Shown: positions 1 through 11,960 of the stretch, piece after piece
Layout of the letters: every line of letters begins with the position of its first letter
Numbering within the stretch: position 1 is the stretch's first letter
From: Strigamia acuminata
Lineage: Eukaryota; Arthropoda; Chilopoda; Geophilomorpha; Linotaeniidae
Assembly (NCBI GenBank): GCA_949358305.1
Contig: OX442323.1
Coordinates: 7,812,001 to 7,876,000 of the forward strand
DNA length: 64,000 bases
Direction of reading: 5' to 3'
Notes under the pieces: generated by a model
Database searches by the model: none
The model's input: the letters and a program-made list of their open reading frames with translations, nothing else
Told to the model about the DNA's origin: nothing
Translations under genes and position numbers: made by a program

Positions 1-2219
1 TTCATATCAGTTTTTAACTCTTCCATTTTTTGATCAATAGCTTCGGCAGTTACCCAATTTTGGCGTGGTCGCTTAAATTCGTTCGGCTGCTGATTAGCGC
101 CATTGTTATTGGAATTATTATTTCCAGGGAAATTATTGCTAAATTTTCGCTTTGGAAGCAGAGGACATTCTCTTTTGAAATGACCTGGTTGTTTACAATG
201 AAAACATTTCCCTGTCTGATTTTCCGACATGGCACATAATAAATTATCCATTGATACATTATTCTCTGTCAACTCATTGACTTCCATTATTTCTTCTTCC
301 GGCTCTATTTCCATCATTTGAGTGGATCGAGCCGAAGGTCTCATATTTTTGGTATCTTTAGAATACTTCTGGTTGTTAGATACCACTTTATCAATTTCCT
401 TGGAATTCTCTGTACGGATTCTTTGGGGTTCAAAGAGTGCTCTATTCGTTCGTACGAATTGAAAGATTTTGTCTACTGACTCGCTCCTGTACAGATTTCG
501 ATCGATTAATCTATTGTAACTCGTCCAATTCAGGTTGTCGAAAAGTGTGGCAACATTTCCTCTTTCGGAATACGATCCTTGGGCTTTAGTGAATCTGACT
601 AGAAATTCATATAAAGGTTCATCGTCTCCTTGGATTACTTTTCGTAAATTTCGGAGTCGAGTAGTTGGAATCATGTCGAATTCTTCACGAAATAATTCTA
701 CGAAGGTTTCCCAGTTGGTAAACTTGGTTTTATTCTCGTCATACCATTGTTGGGCTAATCCGGACAAATAGGTGGGAATACCTTGATTAACCATTTCGTC
801 CAGAGTTAATCCCTTTGAAATAGCTACAGTTTTAGCTACTGATAAAAATTTATCTATATCCTCCTGTTTTCCATCGAAAACTGGAAGGTCTTGTCCTTTG
901 AAAAAGACTTTACTGGGTCCTGGATTATTAGATCGTTGCGGCCCAGTTGTTTGTTGAGTTTGAACGAATGTATCTATTCGACTATCCAATTGTTTTTGGA
1001 ATTGGGCGGCCATATTTTGTTGCATTTTCAAAATATAGTCAAATGAAATATTAGTTCCGTCAGAGGGAAGTCTAGTTTCTGTAGAACTTTCTGCCGAGAA
1101 ATGTGAGCTTGGAATGTCATCGGTAGATGCACGTGACGGATTTGTCTGGTCTCGGGGTTCACTACCATGGCTAGCCCGAGTGGACGCCGCGAGATTTAGC
1201 CGGATGCTTTCCTGTAAGGTTTTCTCCCGCTTGCGTTGATTGTCTTCAATTCTGTTCACTTCCGCCCACTTCTTATTGTATTGATCTTGTTGCTTTTGGA
1301 ACTTTTCATCGTGTTCCTGTCGCCATTGAGCCCGTAATTGATCAATTAGAATTTTATCGTTTTTGTCTATCGACTTACGAACTTCGTTTTGATTGACAAC
1401 TTCTCCTTCAAGTTTATCTTGGCGAATCTTTTCGTCGTTAATCTGTTTTTGATTAATTGCTTCCAGCCTAATTCGTTCCTTTTCCACTTCGTCTAATCTC
1501 AATTGTTCTTGTCGAGTTTGAGGTAAGACTGGAGATGGTAGTGGAGATAATTTCCGTCGAATGGCGGATTTATTGCCTCGCCCTCTAGGGGTTTGTTTGG
1601 CAAAATGTCTCGTCCCATTCTCCGTATAAATATGTGGATTGGGTTGCTTTTTAGCATTTTCAGGTTGAAAAGTTGAAAAATTGGATCCTCCTACCTCCGA
1701 AATACTTGGAGTATTGTGGTAACTGGCGTTGCGGGAGTGAGGAGTTCTATTTCCTAAACTGGACTGATCAAGCGATTCCTTGCTTGATGTTCGAAATAAT
1801 TCTCGAATATCTTGGTTACGAACCGACGGAGTTTTAATTCTTGCTTGATCTCCCAACTTACGTTGTGGAGTTTTAGATCGTGATCTGTTTTCTTCAGACA
1901 GATCTCTTGGCGACGGGATTGGGTCCTTTCCAGAATTATGGTTCGCCGAACTCTCCTTCGAAAGTTCTGCTCGTTTTTCTGGAGTTGGATTAATACGTAT
2001 GTTACGTAACGCCCGCTTCGTCACAAATTCAGAAGCTTCGATTATGGTTTTGAACTGAGTTCTATCTAGTTCGTAATGCGTACAAAACTGTGTGAGTTCA
2101 TCGGGAATCATTTCCGTTTGGTCACAAAGTTTTACATAACTTGAATCCAAGCTAACTATTTCTTCTACGGCCTTTTCTTCAGCCACTTTTTCTTCGTTAG
2201 GAAGATTGTTTGGATCCAT
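1..2219 (-). CDS. gag: Gag polyprotein of element A (3' end outside window)
   Basis: An open frame of about 739 codons starts at the ATG at 2219 (MDPNNLPNEEKV) and stays open to the window edge. The N-terminal half is charged, with a long K/E/Q-rich stretch (about residues 215-340) that looks like a coiled coil. A capsid-like region follows (VFDGKQEDIDKF ... MVNQGIPTYLSG), then a CCHC zinc knuckle near 195-155 (CFHCKQPGHFKREC), which binds RNA during packaging. The zinc-knuckle region and the following FKRPRQNWVT segment match the Gag of element B closely, which fixes the assignment. No stop or frameshift is visible in the part present. Confidence 0.88.
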   Translation of the reverse strand, partial: MDPNNLPNEEKVAEEKAVEEIVSLDSSYVKLCDQTEMIPDELTQFCTHYELDRTQFKTIIEASEFVTKRALRNIRINPTPEKRAELSKESSANHNSGKDPIPSPRDLSEENRSRSKTPQRKLGDQARIKTPSVRNQDIRELFRTSSKESLDQSSLGNRTPHSRNASYHNTPSISEVGGSNFSTFQPENAKKQPNPHIYTENGTRHFAKQTPRGRGNKSAIRRKLSPLPSPVLPQTRQEQLRLDEVEKERIRLEAINQKQINDEKIRQDKLEGEVVNQNEVRKSIDKNDKILIDQLRAQWRQEHDEKFQKQQDQYNKKWAEVNRIEDNQRKREKTLQESIRLNLAASTRASHGSEPRDQTNPSRASTDDIPSSHFSAESSTETRLPSDGTNISFDYILKMQQNMAAQFQKQLDSRIDTFVQTQQTTGPQRSNNPGPSKVFFKGQDLPVFDGKQEDIDKFLSVAKTVAISKGLTLDEMVNQGIPTYLSGLAQQWYDENKTKFTNWETFVELFREEFDMIPTTRLRNLRKVIQGDDEPLYEFLVRFTKAQGSYSERGNVATLFDNLNWTSYNRLIDRNLYRSESVDKIFQFVRTNRALFEPQRIRTENSKEIDKVVSNNQKYSKDTKNMRPSARSTQMMEIEPEEEIMEVNELTENNVSMDNLLCAMSENQTGKCFHCKQPGHFKRECPLLPKRKFSNNFPGNNNSNNNGANQQPNEFKRPRQNWVTAEAIDQKMEELKTDM

Positions 2220-3417
2220 TTTATAAAAATATAATTGAATCGGTCTTTTTTACTATTTTAGCGGTGGAAAACTTCGAATCGTAACTAGAATCGGATGGCG
2301 CAGTCAGGATGGTTACTGAAACACGTCTGCTGGTCTGGTCTGGAAGCGAATGATCTCAATCTGATCTGGCTCTCCTTTAATAGCAAGGGGCTGGGGATCC
2401 TTAGATCACCTAGTTCCTGATTGGCTGGTTCGTTATCAAATGATTGTATAACGAACGTATCATTTTCGTCATCAGTTCTCTACTAAGTCCGTTCTTTTCG
2501 ACTTTTAGTCTTTACCGATAAAATAAAATTCCTTCGAGAGATTATTTGTAAATATTTTCCCAAATTTGTATGAAAATAAAATAGATTCATTTCAACTCTT
2601 GTAAATTGTTTCCAATTATTGTAACTTTTCTTAAAGACTGGACTTACTTCGAAATTCCATTTTCTGCAAGGTTTTTCTTTTTCTTGCGATTTGTAAAACA
2701 TGTTTAGACTTGTTTTTTTACTTTTATCTTTTCAAGAATAAAGCAAATATCTAAATATACTTCTTCTACGAATTCTTGTTATTTCCAATTCTCCGAATTT
2801 TGAAAAACTTCGATTAAAACTTATCTCAACATCATGTGATAGATCTTAACAGTAATTTGTTGCAATTCTTTCGTGTAGAATTTGAATTATTCATTTTCCT
2901 CGAGAAAATTCACTTTTTTAATTCTATCGAGTTAATTGCAAATCCTAATCTTCAGTGGAACTTTCACATGTGAGATTAGTTGGTAGTCTTCGAGATCCCT
3001 TAAATTTTCGAGCGAAAATAATGAAGGAAAATCCACTACGTAATTCTATTTCATCAGTTTACTTTCTTCGTACGGAGATATAAACTGAAAATCTAATTGT
3101 CTGTTCTTTAACTAATTTTTTAGTTAAAATATTTATCTCCAATATTCACTGTTGCAATTCAAACGAATTTAATTGCAACCTAATCTCGGTGGGACCTCCA
3201 CGTGTGAGATTAGGTGGTAGTCTTTGAAATCCCTAAAATCTTCAAACGAAAATAATGAAGGAAAATCTACTACGTATTTCTATTTCATCAGTTTAACTTC
3301 TTCACATGGAAATATAAACTGAAAATTTAATCTGTCTATTTTTAACTTAAATCTTTTAGTTAAATATTTATCTCCAATATTCACTGTTGCAATTCAATCG
3401 AATTTAATTGCAACCTA
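2220..3417 (-). repeat. Leader of element A with ~235-bp tandem duplication
   Basis: The untranslated leader between primer site and gag. A ~235-bp unit is repeated in tandem from about 2940 to 3417. Each unit holds an AATAATGAAGGAAAATC block, a TATAAACTGAAAAT block and a copy of the primer-binding sequence (3183-3200 intact, 2947-2966 degenerate), so primer-site-like sequence occurs three times. No ORF of note; 2220-2940 holds nothing else I can name. Confidence 0.8.
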
Positions 3418-3435
3418 ATCTCGGTGGGACCTCCA
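3418..3435 (-). promoter_or_regulatory. Primer-binding site of element A (tRNA-Gln)
   Basis: Two bases inside the LTR, the minus strand reads TGGAGGTCCCACCGAGAT, complementary to the 3' end of insect tRNA-Gln as I recall it (…ATCTCGGTGGGACCTCCA). It would prime minus-strand DNA synthesis. Confidence 0.8.
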
Positions 3436-3437
3436 CG

Positions 3438-5192
3438 TGTGACGGTGACGACCACAACTCCCATTTAACAATGGTACCGGGAAGAGATCGCGATAAATAA
3501 CAGTGAATACAATACGAGATAAATACAAGACAATTTATTGTTGGCAAACAATATGCAGTGAGCTAAATTATACATAAGACTAATGCCAACATTTGGCAAG
3601 TTAACTGACTATTAAACTATACAAAGCATAGGCCAATTGGTCCTAAAATAATATCATTACGTGTCTGGGATAAGGGAGCGGTTTCCCCATCGCTCGACCT
3701 GGTTTACAGATGTCATCTAAGCCGGATGGCTGTGTCCTGGAGTCCGATATGGCTTCGCTGGTTTCCTTGGTTCGCTGTGTAAATTATCGCACGTCGATAA
3801 ATCGAATGATCTGAGCATTGCGGTTGACTTTGTCTGCACCGCCACAACTTTGGGAGGATATTGGTGTAAGTAAATGTATTCATTTTACTTATCAATATTC
3901 CGCTTATGAATTATATTTAATTCATATCGTTGTGAATTCTTATTTAGATATTTTTGTGGATAAGTTGTCATCAACTTATCAGTTACATTTGCGTCTTTGA
4001 TGTAATCGTGATCGTAATTAAGTCTTCTGACTTGGTTAATCAACTTGTCGCCAAGTTAATATTTAGCTGTTATAAATAAAATGAAGATTAGGCTTCCCGT
4101 CGCAACACACAATTGCCGTCGAAAGAAAATATACGCCTTGCAATGCAGAACGGTATCAAGCGTCCCCTGCGTCGCGACACGGTCGTTCGTCTGGCGATTG
4201 ACGGTATCACGTACACAGGAGTCGATAGCTCGCGGCTCCGCACAGCAGTATAATCTCTCGCGGTACTAATAATAAACCGACTACTTTGGCATCGAATACC
4301 ATGAGAATCAGCTTGCCAAACACTTGGTGCTACTCGTGGTTACTGTAAAACAGACTGCTTTGGCACCATCCGGTGAAGGAACTAATTCTCAACAGCAACG
4401 ATGCTACTTGCGGTAACGGAATACGTTCATACCGAGAAAGACCACATGGTCCTGTCCGGAGGATACTGAATTGCACAACGGCGGGTTCTCCTTCGGCGTC
4501 GCAACCGTAAACTGTAACATTTATGCAACATAATGATCCCAGCACTTCGACTTCAATTGCCGGCGGTGGCATGATTCTGTAGAATCATGCAACGGTTCTT
4601 TGTGAATAAATCAACAAAGAACCAAAAGGTTTTTTTTACGTGAACAACGAATCATATTTCTTAAGTAACAATACCAAACAGAAAATAATCAAACAGAGCT
4701 GCCGGATGGCCGGTTGTTTGGGTTTATATAACCTGACTGGATTAGAGATTAATCCAATCAACCAATTGGAACATGGGTTCCACGAATCCCTCCAATCCCG
4801 TATCGCCGGAAGTGGATACGGAGGAGCAATATGCTAATTCACACCACAACCGGAACTGGATATCCAGGACCGGAAATGGATCCACCACTCACATCGATCG
4901 GTTGATCGATGGATTATCAAATCTCCATTTCTGCTGAACTAGAGATTCCCATCACTTAGTGTGAACAATAATTATTAATATATATTTATATTAATCCTAA
5001 TAAAGTGTCGTTTCATACAAATAAATATATTCTTATATTTATTTACCAGTTTTCTTAACTCGCAATTCGAATTTACCGCTGAATTATAATCGCGCCATCT
5101 AGTGGCGACTCGGAGCATTGACAAATGCGGGTTTCGCCAAAAACACTTAAAATTCGGCCGTGTTATTAATAAATAGCACTTATAAACCGTCA
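3438..5192 (-). repeat. 5' LTR of element A
   Basis: On the minus strand it starts TGACGGTTTATAAG at 5192 and ends CGTCACA at 3438. The outer part aligns with the LTR of element B: both have an ATGGCGC block followed by AGCGGTAAATTC and then an AT-rich run. Length is about 1.75 kb against 1478 bp in B. The outer end lacks the first bases expected from B (TGTGACGG), so the boundary with the array is approximate. No protein-coding region is convincing inside. Confidence 0.7.
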
Positions 5193-5243
5193 TATCTTCG
5201 AACGATGACGACGACTCCTTACCGGCCGCATAATACTTTAACA

Positions 5244-6059
5244 TCAATACCATTGACCCCATTTAATTATTAAATTAGCCAGTTCATCTTTTTTCTTTAC
5301 TAAATTTCGCCACTTAGTTGCCATTTGATTGTGTGTAAAGCGCTTTGGATTGAACCGTACATCAGCCTCAATTTTTATCCAACGGCCTTTCCCGTATACA
5401 ACCACTCCTTGGTAAAATAAATCCACGTCTTCCTTACGCCACTCGGCGGGGCATGGTGGCTCCCGGCATGGTGGCTCCCGGCATGGTGGCTCCCGGCATG
5501 GTGGCTCCCGGCATGGTGGCTCCCGGCATGGTGGCTCCCGGCATGGTGGCTCCCGGCATGGTGGCTCCCGGCATGGTGGCTCCCGGCATGGTGGCTCCCG
5601 GCATGGTGGCTCCCGGCATGGTGGCTCCCGGCATGGTGGCTCCCGGCATGGTGGCTCCGTCTCTGGTTCCGTCTCGGTCTCCTCCGATTCCGTTTCGGTC
5701 TCCGTCTCGGTCTCCGTCTCCGGTTGCCACACAGATTCGTTAAATGGTTCACCCCCCCGAACAAGTTCGGGGTCCATCTCTCGTAATTGTTTTTCTAGAG
5801 TCTCCACCCGATTCCGCCACGCCCTGTAAAAATCAAATTTTTAATTTTTGTTATTTTTGTTATTTTTGTTATTTCCCTACATGTTTTCTTCAGCGTTTTT
5901 TTTTTTTTGGACCTCCAATTGATTCAGCAACAACCTGTGAAAATAAAATTTTTAATTTTTGTTATTTTTGTTATTTTTGTTATTTCCCTACTTATTTTGT
6001 TCTTCAATTTCTTGAACCTTTTTTCTCATTTCCGCCATTGACAGAAGCTTGTTTGGCAT
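5244..6059 (-). CDS. Telobox-like Myb/SANT protein, unit 1 copy (3 exons)
   Basis: Exons 6059-5992, 5934-5881 and 5823-5244 join in frame across two 57-bp introns (GTAGGG...CAG) into a 233-residue protein. Exons 1-2 (start [11 protein letters not shown]) are K/E/Q-rich and probably a short coiled coil. Exon 3 has a TE-rich acidic run, then 14 copies of a five-residue repeat (PPCRE), then a Myb/SANT-like domain at about residues 168-220: conserved [11 protein letters not shown], and MATKWRNLV where telomere-binding Myb proteins have a KDKWR-type third helix. A DNA-binding nuclear role is inferred from this fold only. An in-frame ATG 13 codons upstream exists, but related exon 1 at 27653 supports the start used. 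I do not recognise the family. Confidence 0.72.
5453..5656 (-). repeat. 15-bp coding minisatellite (PPCRE), 14 copies
   Basis: CATGGTGGCTCCCGG repeats in perfect tandem inside exon 3 of the unit 1 gene. The 15-bp period keeps the frame. Copies in units 2 (from about 9483) and 3 (from about 13485) have 10 and 5 repeats. Confidence 0.95.
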
Positions 6060-6262
6060 TGTACAGCCGAATGCAGAAGGTGTACCTGCAATTACCATTA
6101 GACCACTTCATTGATTATACCAAAATACCAAAAAAACAAAAAAGAAAAAAAGAAAAAGGAAAAAAAAAAGGAAAAAAAGAAAACATCTGGTCAAACCCAA
6201 GCAGAAAAACAAGATCCCGATCGCCACTAAAGCGCTCCAGCAGCAAAAAACAAAAATACAGC

Positions 6263-6523
6263 AGAACGCCGATTATCCGAACTAATTAGGACACAGGTTG
6301 TTCATAAAACCCATTTTTTTCATATAATCGCACATTCGGTTTATGTACAAATAGAAAATCGTTTAAAACAATAAGAAAACGTTCAAAATTGTTAGAAAAC
6401 GTTAAAAATCGATATAAAATCGTTTGAAAACGTTCAAAATCGATACAATCCCATTTAAATACGTTCAAAATCGATTAAAAATCGGGTGGTTTGTTTACCC
6501 ACCATTCGGATAATCGGCGTTCT
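6263..6523. mobile_element. MITE-like inverted-repeat element, unit 1
   Basis: Perfect 19-bp terminal inverted repeats (AGAACGCCGATTATCCGAA and its complement) enclose AT-rich DNA full of AAAACGTTCAAAATCG-type repeats. The TIR resembles the TTATCCGAAC-type ends of Tigger/Jerky-like DNA transposons. No coding capacity; no clear target duplication. Confidence 0.65.
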
Positions 6524-7199
6524 CCTTTCCTTGTAATCTCGAAAACATCAAAATGCAGCGGAAGTGGAAGTTGCAAATCCGCCATTTCCCTCGCTTAAAG
6601 TGGGAAGTGTGTTTTGCTCATTAGTGTTTATCTTTTAATTGGTTTCGGGTGTAAATGCGCGACTCACGGGTTTTCCCTTCCCTTTTCCCGCCAATTTGCC
6701 GTGGAATCTGGGCAGCCCGTTCCGTCATCAAAGGGATGCCGAGGTCCCGTTCGGCTGGCAAGGGCCGTGACTCATGTAAGGACTGTGGGGCACGCGCCAC
6801 GTCTGGCTTAATCAAGTATTGATGAGTTGACAACGCCAGATGCTTACTAGGAAATCTCCCGGGATCGGGAATCACCCGACTAACGCGTGCGCTGTCAACA
6901 ACAGTAGCCGGAAAATGACCAATTGAGTGCATTTGCTTTTTAAATTTGAGCGAAATGGGTGCGCGGCCCTTTAATTAGCTCATTTAAACACGAAATTGGT
7001 GAATGCGTGGTTAACAAGGGCTGCGTTTTGTTTTCTTTTGTTTGCTGTGAAGCGCCCTAACTAAGTGTGCGCTTTCTGTTCTTTTCGACATTTAATGGGA
7101 ATAAAACCCAATTGCACAACTTCGAGATTTGGTGCGATTTCGCATTGTTTGGGGTGGATTTTTACGATTTACTCAAGATTTAACATCAAATTGGGCTAA
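6524..7199. other. Unit 1 spacer without a recognisable gene
   Basis: About 675 bp of more balanced base composition, repeated almost unchanged in units 2 and 3. Short open frames exist on both strands but none looks like a known protein. Confidence 0.5.
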
Positions 7200-7960
7200 T
7201 TTATTTGATTTTATCGCGATTTCACACCAAATTTGTACATTTTTCCTGATTTTACCGCTATTTTACACCCAATTGGTACATTTTTCCTGATTTTACACCC
7301 AATTTGTACATTTTTCCTGACTTTATCGCGATTTTACACCCAATTTGTACATTTTCCTGATTTTATCGCCATTTTACACCCAATTGGTACATTTTTCCCT
7401 GATTTTATCGCCATTTTACACCCAATTGGTACATTTTTCCCTGATTTTATCGCCATTTTACACCCAATTGGTACATTTTTCCCTGATTTTTACACCCAAT
7501 TTGTACATTTTCCTGATTTTATCGCCATTTTACACACAATTGGTACATTTTTCCCTGATTTTATCGCCATTTTACACCCAGTTGGTACATTTTTCCCTGA
7601 TTTTTACACCCAATTTGTACATTTTCCTGATTTTATCGCCATTTTACACCCAGTTGGTACATTTTTCCCCGATTTTTACACCCAATTTGTACATTTTCCT
7701 GATTTTATCGCCATTTTACACCCAATTGGTACATTTTTCCTGATTTTTAAACCGAATTTGTACATTTTTCCTGTTTTTATCGCCATTTTACACCCAGTTG
7801 GTACATTTTTCCCTGATTTTTACACCCAATTTGTACATTTTCCTGATTTTATCGCCATTTTACACCCAATTGGTACATTTTTCCTGATTTTTAAACCGAA
7901 TTTGTACATTTTTCCTGTTTTTATCGCCATTTTACACCCAGTTAGTACATTTTCCAGCCT
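7200..7960. repeat. 42-bp minisatellite, unit 1
   Basis: Tandem array of ACACCCAATTGGTACATTTT plus CCCTGATTTTATCGCCATTTT, mixed with a shorter ~28-bp form (ACACCCAATTTGTACATTTTCC-like). Because 42 is a multiple of three, long frames stay open by chance. Confidence 0.93.
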
Positions 7961-9274
7961 TTGTAGTGATTTCACGAGATATTAAATCACTTTTTTATAT
8001 TTAAAGTGATTCTAACGACTCGTTTTGCGTTAATTTCTTTCCTCCAATCTCGCACCATTTGTCAACTTACGCAGGTGATTTGACAAATTTCATTCCTATC
8101 TAATCCAGAGGTCAACGCGTGTAAAGGTTCGACATGGAGCCCCAAACAATTGCTGACTCCAAAACTTGACAAAATCTCCACAAAATCTCCACAAACCATC
8201 CCAAAATATCAAAAAAAAAATCCATAAAACAAAAAAACACAAAACAACCTACTTTCCTTTATCTTCTTTTTTCCTAGCGTTTGCTCAGTTGGCTTCATTC
8301 ACCACTATCACCAGGTTGGAATTAGCAAAACTGTAAAAATAGACACGAAAAAACCATTAAATCCAACCACCGACCAAAAATAAACACAAATTTAATACCA
8401 AACATAAAAACAAACAAAAATCAATTCCGAATCCGAACACCAGGGGGTCTAAAATCAATAAATAAAGCCAATCTTCAACGCAATGTTTTTTAAAAAAAAA
8501 AATCCAAAAAAAAAAAGAACTAGGTGCAGTCACCAGTTTGAGACAAGGGAGTCCAAATTATATGAAGAAAGAAAAAGGGAATAAACCAAGGGCACTCACT
8601 TCCTTTCTTGTACCCCAACAATGCACAAGCCCAGTCCAGATTCGACTGGTTTTGGGTTTTCACCCATAAGAGGTGAAGCTAGAAACAGGAAAGGCATTTC
8701 AAGGGCTTTCTGGTCACATTTTCTCCCCCCAACACCCATAATTCCTGTCTGCAAATTAATTAATTAATTACGCTTGCGCATTGCATTTATTTCCCCGGAT
8801 GTGGACACTTTCCTAAATAGAAGACAATAAAAATCATCACAAACGTGTCAGTTAGGCACATGAAACTCGCCGTTACCAAAAACTTGACTAACAAATAAGG
8901 GGAGCATTCCAAAATCAATTACAACAATAGCAAATTCAAATTTTAATTAACTTTTTTTGTGCCAAATATAAAAATTGCCATTTCGTCTCTTAAAGACGCA
9001 AGAGGCAGATCCAGAAAACGGACAAGGGGGAGGCTATTTTGGCTCAAATTTTCACAAACAAACATCGAATGTTTTCGGCAAAAAAATTATTATTTTTCGT
9101 CTAAAAATCATTTTTTTTTCATCTCAATCATATTTTTAGGCCTAAATCTGTATTTTTTGGTACAAAAATGAAAATTTAGTAAAATAAACGAGGAAATGAA
9201 CACGCACACACGAGTATCTTGGTTATCTTCGAACGATGACGACGACTCCTTACCGGCCGCATAATACTTTAACA

Positions 9275-10030
9275 TCAATACCATTGACCCCATTTAATTA
9301 TTAAATTAGCCAGTTCATCTTTTTTCTTTACTAAATTTCGCCACTTAGTTGCCATTTGATTGTGTGTAAAGCGCTTTGGATTGAACCGTACATCAGCCTC
9401 AATTTTTATCCAACGGCCTTTCCCGTATACAACCACTCCTTGGTAAAATAAATCCACGTCTTCCTTACGCCACTCGGCGGGGCATGGTGGCTCCCGGCAT
9501 GGTGGCTCCCGGCATGGTGGCTCCCGGCATGGTGGCTCCCGGCATGGTGGCTCCCGGCATGGTGGCTCCCGGCATGGTGGCTCCCGGCATGGTGGCTCCC
9601 GGCATGGTGGCTCCCGGCATGGTGGCTCCGTCTCTGGTTCCGTCTCGGTCTCCTCCGATTCCGTTTCGGTCTCCGTCTCGGTCTCCGTCTCCGGTTGCCA
9701 CACAGATTCGTTAAATGGTTCACCCCCCCGAACAAGTTCGGGGTCCATCTCTCGTAATTGTTTTTCTAGAGTCTCCACCCGATTCCGCCACGCCCTGTAA
9801 AAATCAAATTTTTAATTTTTGTTATTTTTGTTATTTTTGTTATTTCCCTACATGTTTTCTTCAGCGTTTTTTTTTTTTTGGACCTCCAATTGATTCAGCA
9901 ACAACCTGTGAAAATAAAATTTTTAATTTTTGTTATTTTTGTTATTTTTGTTATTTCCCTACTTATTTTGTTCTTCAATTTCTTGAACCTTTTTTCTCAT
10001 TTCCGCCATTGACAGAAGCTTGTTTGGCAT
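9275..10030 (-). CDS. Telobox-like Myb/SANT protein, unit 2 copy
   Basis: Exons 10030-9963, 9905-9852 and 9794-9275 give a 213-residue protein with the same start, intron positions, splice signals and Myb/SANT domain as the unit 1 copy. The only visible protein difference is 10 instead of 14 PPCRE repeats. Both copies are intact, so both could be expressed. The flanking DNA is duplicated with the gene, so promoter sequence would be shared too; I see no convincing promoter motif. Confidence 0.7.
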
Positions 10031-10233
10031 TGTACAGCCGAATGCAGAAGGTGTACCTGCAATTACCATTAGACCACTTCATTGATTATACCAAAATACC
10101 AAAAAAACAAAAAAGAAAAAAAGAAAAAGGAAAAAAAAAAGGAAAAAAAGAAAACATCTGGTCAAACCCAAGCAGAAAAACAAGATCCCGATCGCCACTA
10201 AAGCGCTCCAGCAGCAAAAAACAAAAATACAGC

Positions 10234-10494
10234 AGAACGCCGATTATCCGAACTAATTAGGACACAGGTTGTTCATAAAACCCATTTTTTTCATATAATC
10301 GCACATTCGGTTTATGTACAAATAGAAAATCGTTTAAAACAATAAGAAAACGTTCAAAATTGTTAGAAAACGTTAAAAATCGATATAAAATCGTTTGAAA
10401 ACGTTCAAAATCGATACAATCCCATTTAAATACGTTCAAAATCGATTAAAAATCGGGTGGTTCGTTTACCCACCATTCGGATAATCGGCGTTCT
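10234..10494. mobile_element. MITE-like inverted-repeat element, unit 2
   Basis: Same element as at 6263-6523, carried along by the unit duplication; both 19-bp ends are intact. Confidence 0.62.
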
Positions 10495-11170
10495 CCTTTC
10501 CTTGTAATCTCGAAAACATCAAAATGCAGCGGAAGTGGAAGTTGCAAATCCGCCATTTCCCTCGCTTAAAGTGGGAAGTGTGTTTTGCTCATTAGTGTTT
10601 ATCTTTTAATTGGTTTCGGGTGTAAATGCGCGACTCACGGGTTTTCCCTTCCCTTTTCTTGCCAATTTGCCGTGGAATCTGGGCAGCCCGTTCCGTCATC
10701 AAAGGGATGCCGAGGTCCCGTTCGGCTGGCAAGGGCCGTGACTCATGTAAGGACTGTGGGGCACGCGCCACGTCTGGCTTAATCAAGTATTGATGAGTTG
10801 ACAACGCCAGATGCTTACTAGGAAATCTCCCGGGATCGGGAATCACCCGACTAACGCGTGCGCTGTCAACAACAGTAGCCGGAAAATGACCAATTGAGTG
10901 CATTTGCTTTTTAAATTTGAGCGAAATGGGTGCGCGGCCCTTTAATTAGCTCATTTAAACACGAAATTGGTGAATGCGTGGTTAACAAGGGCTGCGTTTT
11001 GTTTTCTTTTGTTTGCTGTGAAGCGCCCTAACTAAGTGTGCGCTTTCTGTTCTTTTCGACATTTAATGGGAATAAAACCCAATTGCACAACTTCGAGATT
11101 TGGTGCGATTTCGCATTGTTTGGGGTGGATTTTTACGATTTACTCAAGATTTAACATCAAATTGGGCAAA

Positions 11171-11960
11171 TTTATTTGATTTTATCGCGATTTCACACCA
11201 AATTTGTACATTTTTCCTGATTTTACCGCTATTTTACACCCAATTGGTACATTTTTCCTGATTTTACACCCAATTTGTACATTTTTCCTGACTTTATCGC
11301 GATTTTACACCCAATTTGTACATTTTCCTGATTTTATCGCCATTTTACACCCAATTGGTACATTTTTCCCTGATTTTATCGCCATTTTACACCCAATTGG
11401 TACATTTTTCCCTGATTTTATCGCCATTTTACACCCAATTGGTACATTTTTCCCTGATTTTTACACCCAATTTGTACATTTTCCTGATTTTATCGCCATT
11501 TTACACACAATTGGTACATTTTTCCCTGATTTTATCGCCATTTTACACCCAGTTGGTACATTTTTCCCTGATTTTTACACCCAATTTGTACATTTTCCTG
11601 ATTTTATCGCCATTTTACACCCAGTTGGTACATTTTTCCCTGATTTTTACACCCAATTTGTACATTTTCCTGATTTTATCGCCATTTTACACCCAATTGG
11701 TACATTTTTCCTGATTTTTAAACCGAATTTGTACATTTTTCCTGTTTTTATCGCCATTTTACACCCAGTTGGTACATTTTTCCCTGATTTTTACACCCAA
11801 TTTGTACATTTTCCTGATTTTATCGCCATTTTACACCCAATTGGTACATTTTTCCTGATTTTTAAACCGAATTTGTACATTTTTCCTGATTTTTAAACCG
11901 AATTTGTACATTTTTCCTGTTTTTATCGCCATTTTACACCCAGTTAGTACATTTTCCAGC
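11171..11960. repeat. 42-bp minisatellite, unit 2
   Basis: Same array as in unit 1 with one extra short monomer near 11880-11910. Confidence 0.92.

Larger units (their letters stand above)
1..5192 (-). mobile_element. Ty3/gypsy LTR retrotransposon A, 5' part
   Basis: Reading right to left: 5' LTR (5192-3438), a tRNA-Gln-type primer site, a leader with a tandem duplication, then gag running off the left edge. Gag and the LTR are homologous to those of element B (42742-56511), so both belong to one lineage although they are clearly diverged. The LTR ends right where the 4-kb tandem array begins. The 3' half, and so any target-site duplication, lies outside the window. Confidence 0.85.
5193..9223. 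repeat. 4-kb tandem array, unit 1 (4031 bp)
   Basis: Starts TATCTTCGAACGATG and ends just before the next TATCTTCG at 9224. Contents in order: telobox-Myb gene (minus), 261-bp inverted-repeat element, about 700 bp without a gene, 42-bp minisatellite, then about 1.25 kb of AT-rich DNA without a recognisable gene (7965-9223). Nearly identical to unit 2 apart from minisatellite copy number and scattered substitutions. Confidence 0.9.

Noticed and set aside
5453-5743. [10 protein letters not shown] frame on the plus strand of the telobox-Myb exon
   Set aside because: Antisense shadow of the 15-bp coding repeat; the minus-strand frame has the conserved domain and splice structure.
7200-7985. 250-codon open frame, also in units 2 and 3
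   Set aside because: Entirely 42-bp minisatellite; period divisible by three keeps it open.
8959-9171. 70-codon frame conserved in all three array units
   Set aside because: No ATG in the right place, low-complexity F/K-rich end, and conservation is explained by recent duplication of the whole unit.
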